6,065 nucleotides of DNA from Candidatus Bathyarchaeota archaeon (GTDB lineage: Archaea > Thermoproteota > Bathyarchaeia > TCS64). The notes under the pieces are model-generated. The model saw nothing but the letters and a program-made list of their open reading frames with translations. It made no database searches and was not told the origin of the DNA. Position 1 is the stretch's first letter; every line of letters starts with the position of its first letter. Shown piece after piece: positions 5,222 to 6,065 of the stretch. Location: contig QMXQ01000100.1 of NCBI GenBank assembly GCA_003662205.1, positions 1 through 6,065 of the forward strand, written 5' to 3'. The translations under genes were made by a program, and so were the position numbers.

Positions 5222-5231
5222 GACAAATAAC
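5222..5231 (+). promoter_or_regulatory. TATA-like element for the GNAT gene
   Basis: GACAAATAAC is the A/T-rich patch nearest the GNAT gene. A start about 26 bp from its centre would fall near 5252, leaving a leader of about twelve bases that contains the AGGTGAG at 5254-5260. Confidence 0.4.
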
Positions 5232-5253
5232 CCCCAGACGACACAGAACCCCC

Positions 5254-5260
5254 AGGTGAG
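5254..5260 (+). promoter_or_regulatory. Shine-Dalgarno sequence of the GNAT gene
   Basis: AGGTGAG ends three bases before the ATG at 5264. GGTGA is complementary to the TCACC core expected at the archaeal 16S rRNA 3' end, though the spacing is short. It supports the ATG at 5264 as the start. Confidence 0.5.
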
Positions 5261-5263
5261 CCG

Positions 5264-6052
5264 ATGAGCCAGGTGAGGGTGACGGACCTCAACGAGGAGA
5301 ACCTCGACGACGTCTTCAAGGTTTGCTCCCACGGCAGGCTGGACGACCCCCTCCAGCGGCGGGGCATCGAGATCAAGAGGCGCTGGCTCCTTGAGATGCT
5401 GGAGGAGCACGGACCCTGCACAAAGATCGCCTACCTCGACGGCAGACCCGTGGCCCAGCTCCTCTTCTACCCGGAGGAGGCGGCCCCCTTCATCACCGAC
5501 CCGCGGAGGGGCGTCGTCGTCCTCCACTGCGCATACAACCCCTTCCCCGAAGCCCGCGGCAAGGGCGCCGGTACCGCCCTGATCCAGAGCCTCGTGGACG
5601 AATGCAGGAGAGGCCTCCCAGCCCTCCACGGACGCCCTTGCCGATTCATCGTCGCGAAGCCCTTCAACACCGGCGAGGGCATCCCCCTAGACGAGTTCTA
5701 CAGGGCGAACGGCTTCAAGCAGGGCCGGCAGGAGATGTTCCTAGAGATCACGGCGCCATACACGCCGAGGGAGACGCCGGAGTACCGGCCCCTGCCCGAG
5801 GACCGGGGGCGGGCGGTGATGCTCACTGACCCGATGTGCGAATGGTCGTACAGGTTCGCCGTCCACGTCGAGAAGTTCCTACGGGAGATCGACGCCAGCC
5901 TCCCCGTGGAGACTATCGACAAGTGGCGGCGCCCGGAGGAGGCCATCAAACGGGGAGACGAGTGGCTGGTGGTCAACGCCACCCCCATCAGGAGCTTCTG
6001 GACCCAGAGGGAGGCGCTCCGCCGCGAGGTCGAGCGGGCCCTCGGCGGATGA
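5264..6052 (+). CDS. GNAT acetyltransferase fused to a YoaP-like, thioredoxin-like CxxS domain
   Basis: The 262-residue soluble protein has two parts. The N-terminal domain (about 1-162) is a GNAT N-acetyltransferase: acetyl-CoA pyrophosphate-loop motif A, ARGKGAGTALIQSL (97-110), preceded by a strand with Cys89, and the late DEFYRANGFKQ element (143-153). The C-terminal domain (about 171-262) resembles the YoaP-like domain found behind some GNAT proteins. A strand (AVMLTD) leads to MCEWS, a CxxS motif at Cys192/Ser195 at the start of a long helix (196-209), and VVNATPIRS (236-244) has the Thr-Pro expected of a thioredoxin-fold cis-proline loop. It would acetylate an amine on an unidentified substrate; the CxxS domain could bind or reduce a thiol-containing partner. 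The ATG at 5264 follows an AGGTGAG. The stop is thirteen bases from the window edge. Both domains are visible by motif; the thioredoxin-fold assignment and substrate are inferred. Confidence 0.85.
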   Translation: MSQVRVTDLNEENLDDVFKVCSHGRLDDPLQRRGIEIKRRWLLEMLEEHGPCTKIAYLDGRPVAQLLFYPEEAAPFITDPRRGVVVLHCAYNPFPEARGKGAGTALIQSLVDECRRGLPALHGRPCRFIVAKPFNTGEGIPLDEFYRANGFKQGRQEMFLEITAPYTPRETPEYRPLPEDRGRAVMLTDPMCEWSYRFAVHVEKFLREIDASLPVETIDKWRRPEEAIKRGDEWLVVNATPIRSFWTQREALRREVERALGG

Positions 6053-6065
6053 CGGCGTCACATCC

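Noticed and set aside
5171..5629. Minus-strand open frame over the GNAT 5' end
   Set aside because: It overlaps the promoter region and the GNAT domain, has no recognisable motif and shows shadow-frame composition.
1..6065. CRISPR array, tRNA/rRNA gene, insertion sequence or integrase site
   Set aside because: No regularly spaced direct repeats, no cloverleaf or rRNA-like sequence, and no transposase or terminal inverted repeats were seen on either strand; coding sequence fills nearly everything.

Overview
The window looks like a high-GC, probably anaerobic archaeal chromosome, plausibly Thermoproteota/Bathyarchaeia-like, although the phylum is inference. The reasons are an archaeal-type tRNA m1A methyltransferase (TrmI), AT-rich TATA/box A elements in otherwise GC-rich intergenic gaps, short or absent leaders, TTG and GTG starts, heavy AGG arginine use, and families common in archaea (M42 peptidase, Lrp-like regulator with a C-terminal Cys cluster, C_GCAxxG_C_C protein). 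Eight protein genes fill almost all of the sequence. I see no RNA gene, CRISPR array, insertion sequence or integrase.

Layout: (1) 2-547 (+) is the 3' part of trmI. (2) 569-1809 (-) is a translationally coupled pair: a C_GCAxxG_C_C redox-type protein followed by a TauE/SafE-type permease. It is divergent from (3) an Lrp/AsnC-like regulator with a five-Cys C-terminal cluster (1883-2458, +). The 73-bp gap between them holds the best TATA elements of the window and a 15-bp dyad, TGTTACTTAATAACA. (4) 2552-3640 (+) is an M42 metallo-aminopeptidase. (5) 3683-4498 (+) is a Dam-like adenine DNA methyltransferase with a TTG start and no restriction partner. Its stop abuts, with no gap, the stop of (6) a convergent DedA/VTT membrane protein (4499-5113, -). 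(7) A 150-bp divergent promoter region contains a perfect GTCAAG-C-CTTGAC dyad. It separates the DedA gene from (8) a GNAT acetyltransferase fused to a YoaP-like/thioredoxin-like domain with a CxxS motif (5264-6052, +).

Working together: the most coherent candidate system is the regulator / C_GCAxxG_C_C / TauE-SafE trio. A transcription factor with a possible metal- or redox-sensing Cys cluster sits head-to-head with a small cysteine protein and an exporter of sulfur-type anions, and an operator-like dyad lies at their shared promoter. This block also looks lower in GC than its flanks. The methyltransferase keeps the residues known to read GATC in E. coli Dam, and six GATC sites cluster in 158 bp across its 3' end and into the DedA gene. 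The remaining genes (tRNA modification, peptidase, DedA, GNAT) look like independent functions.
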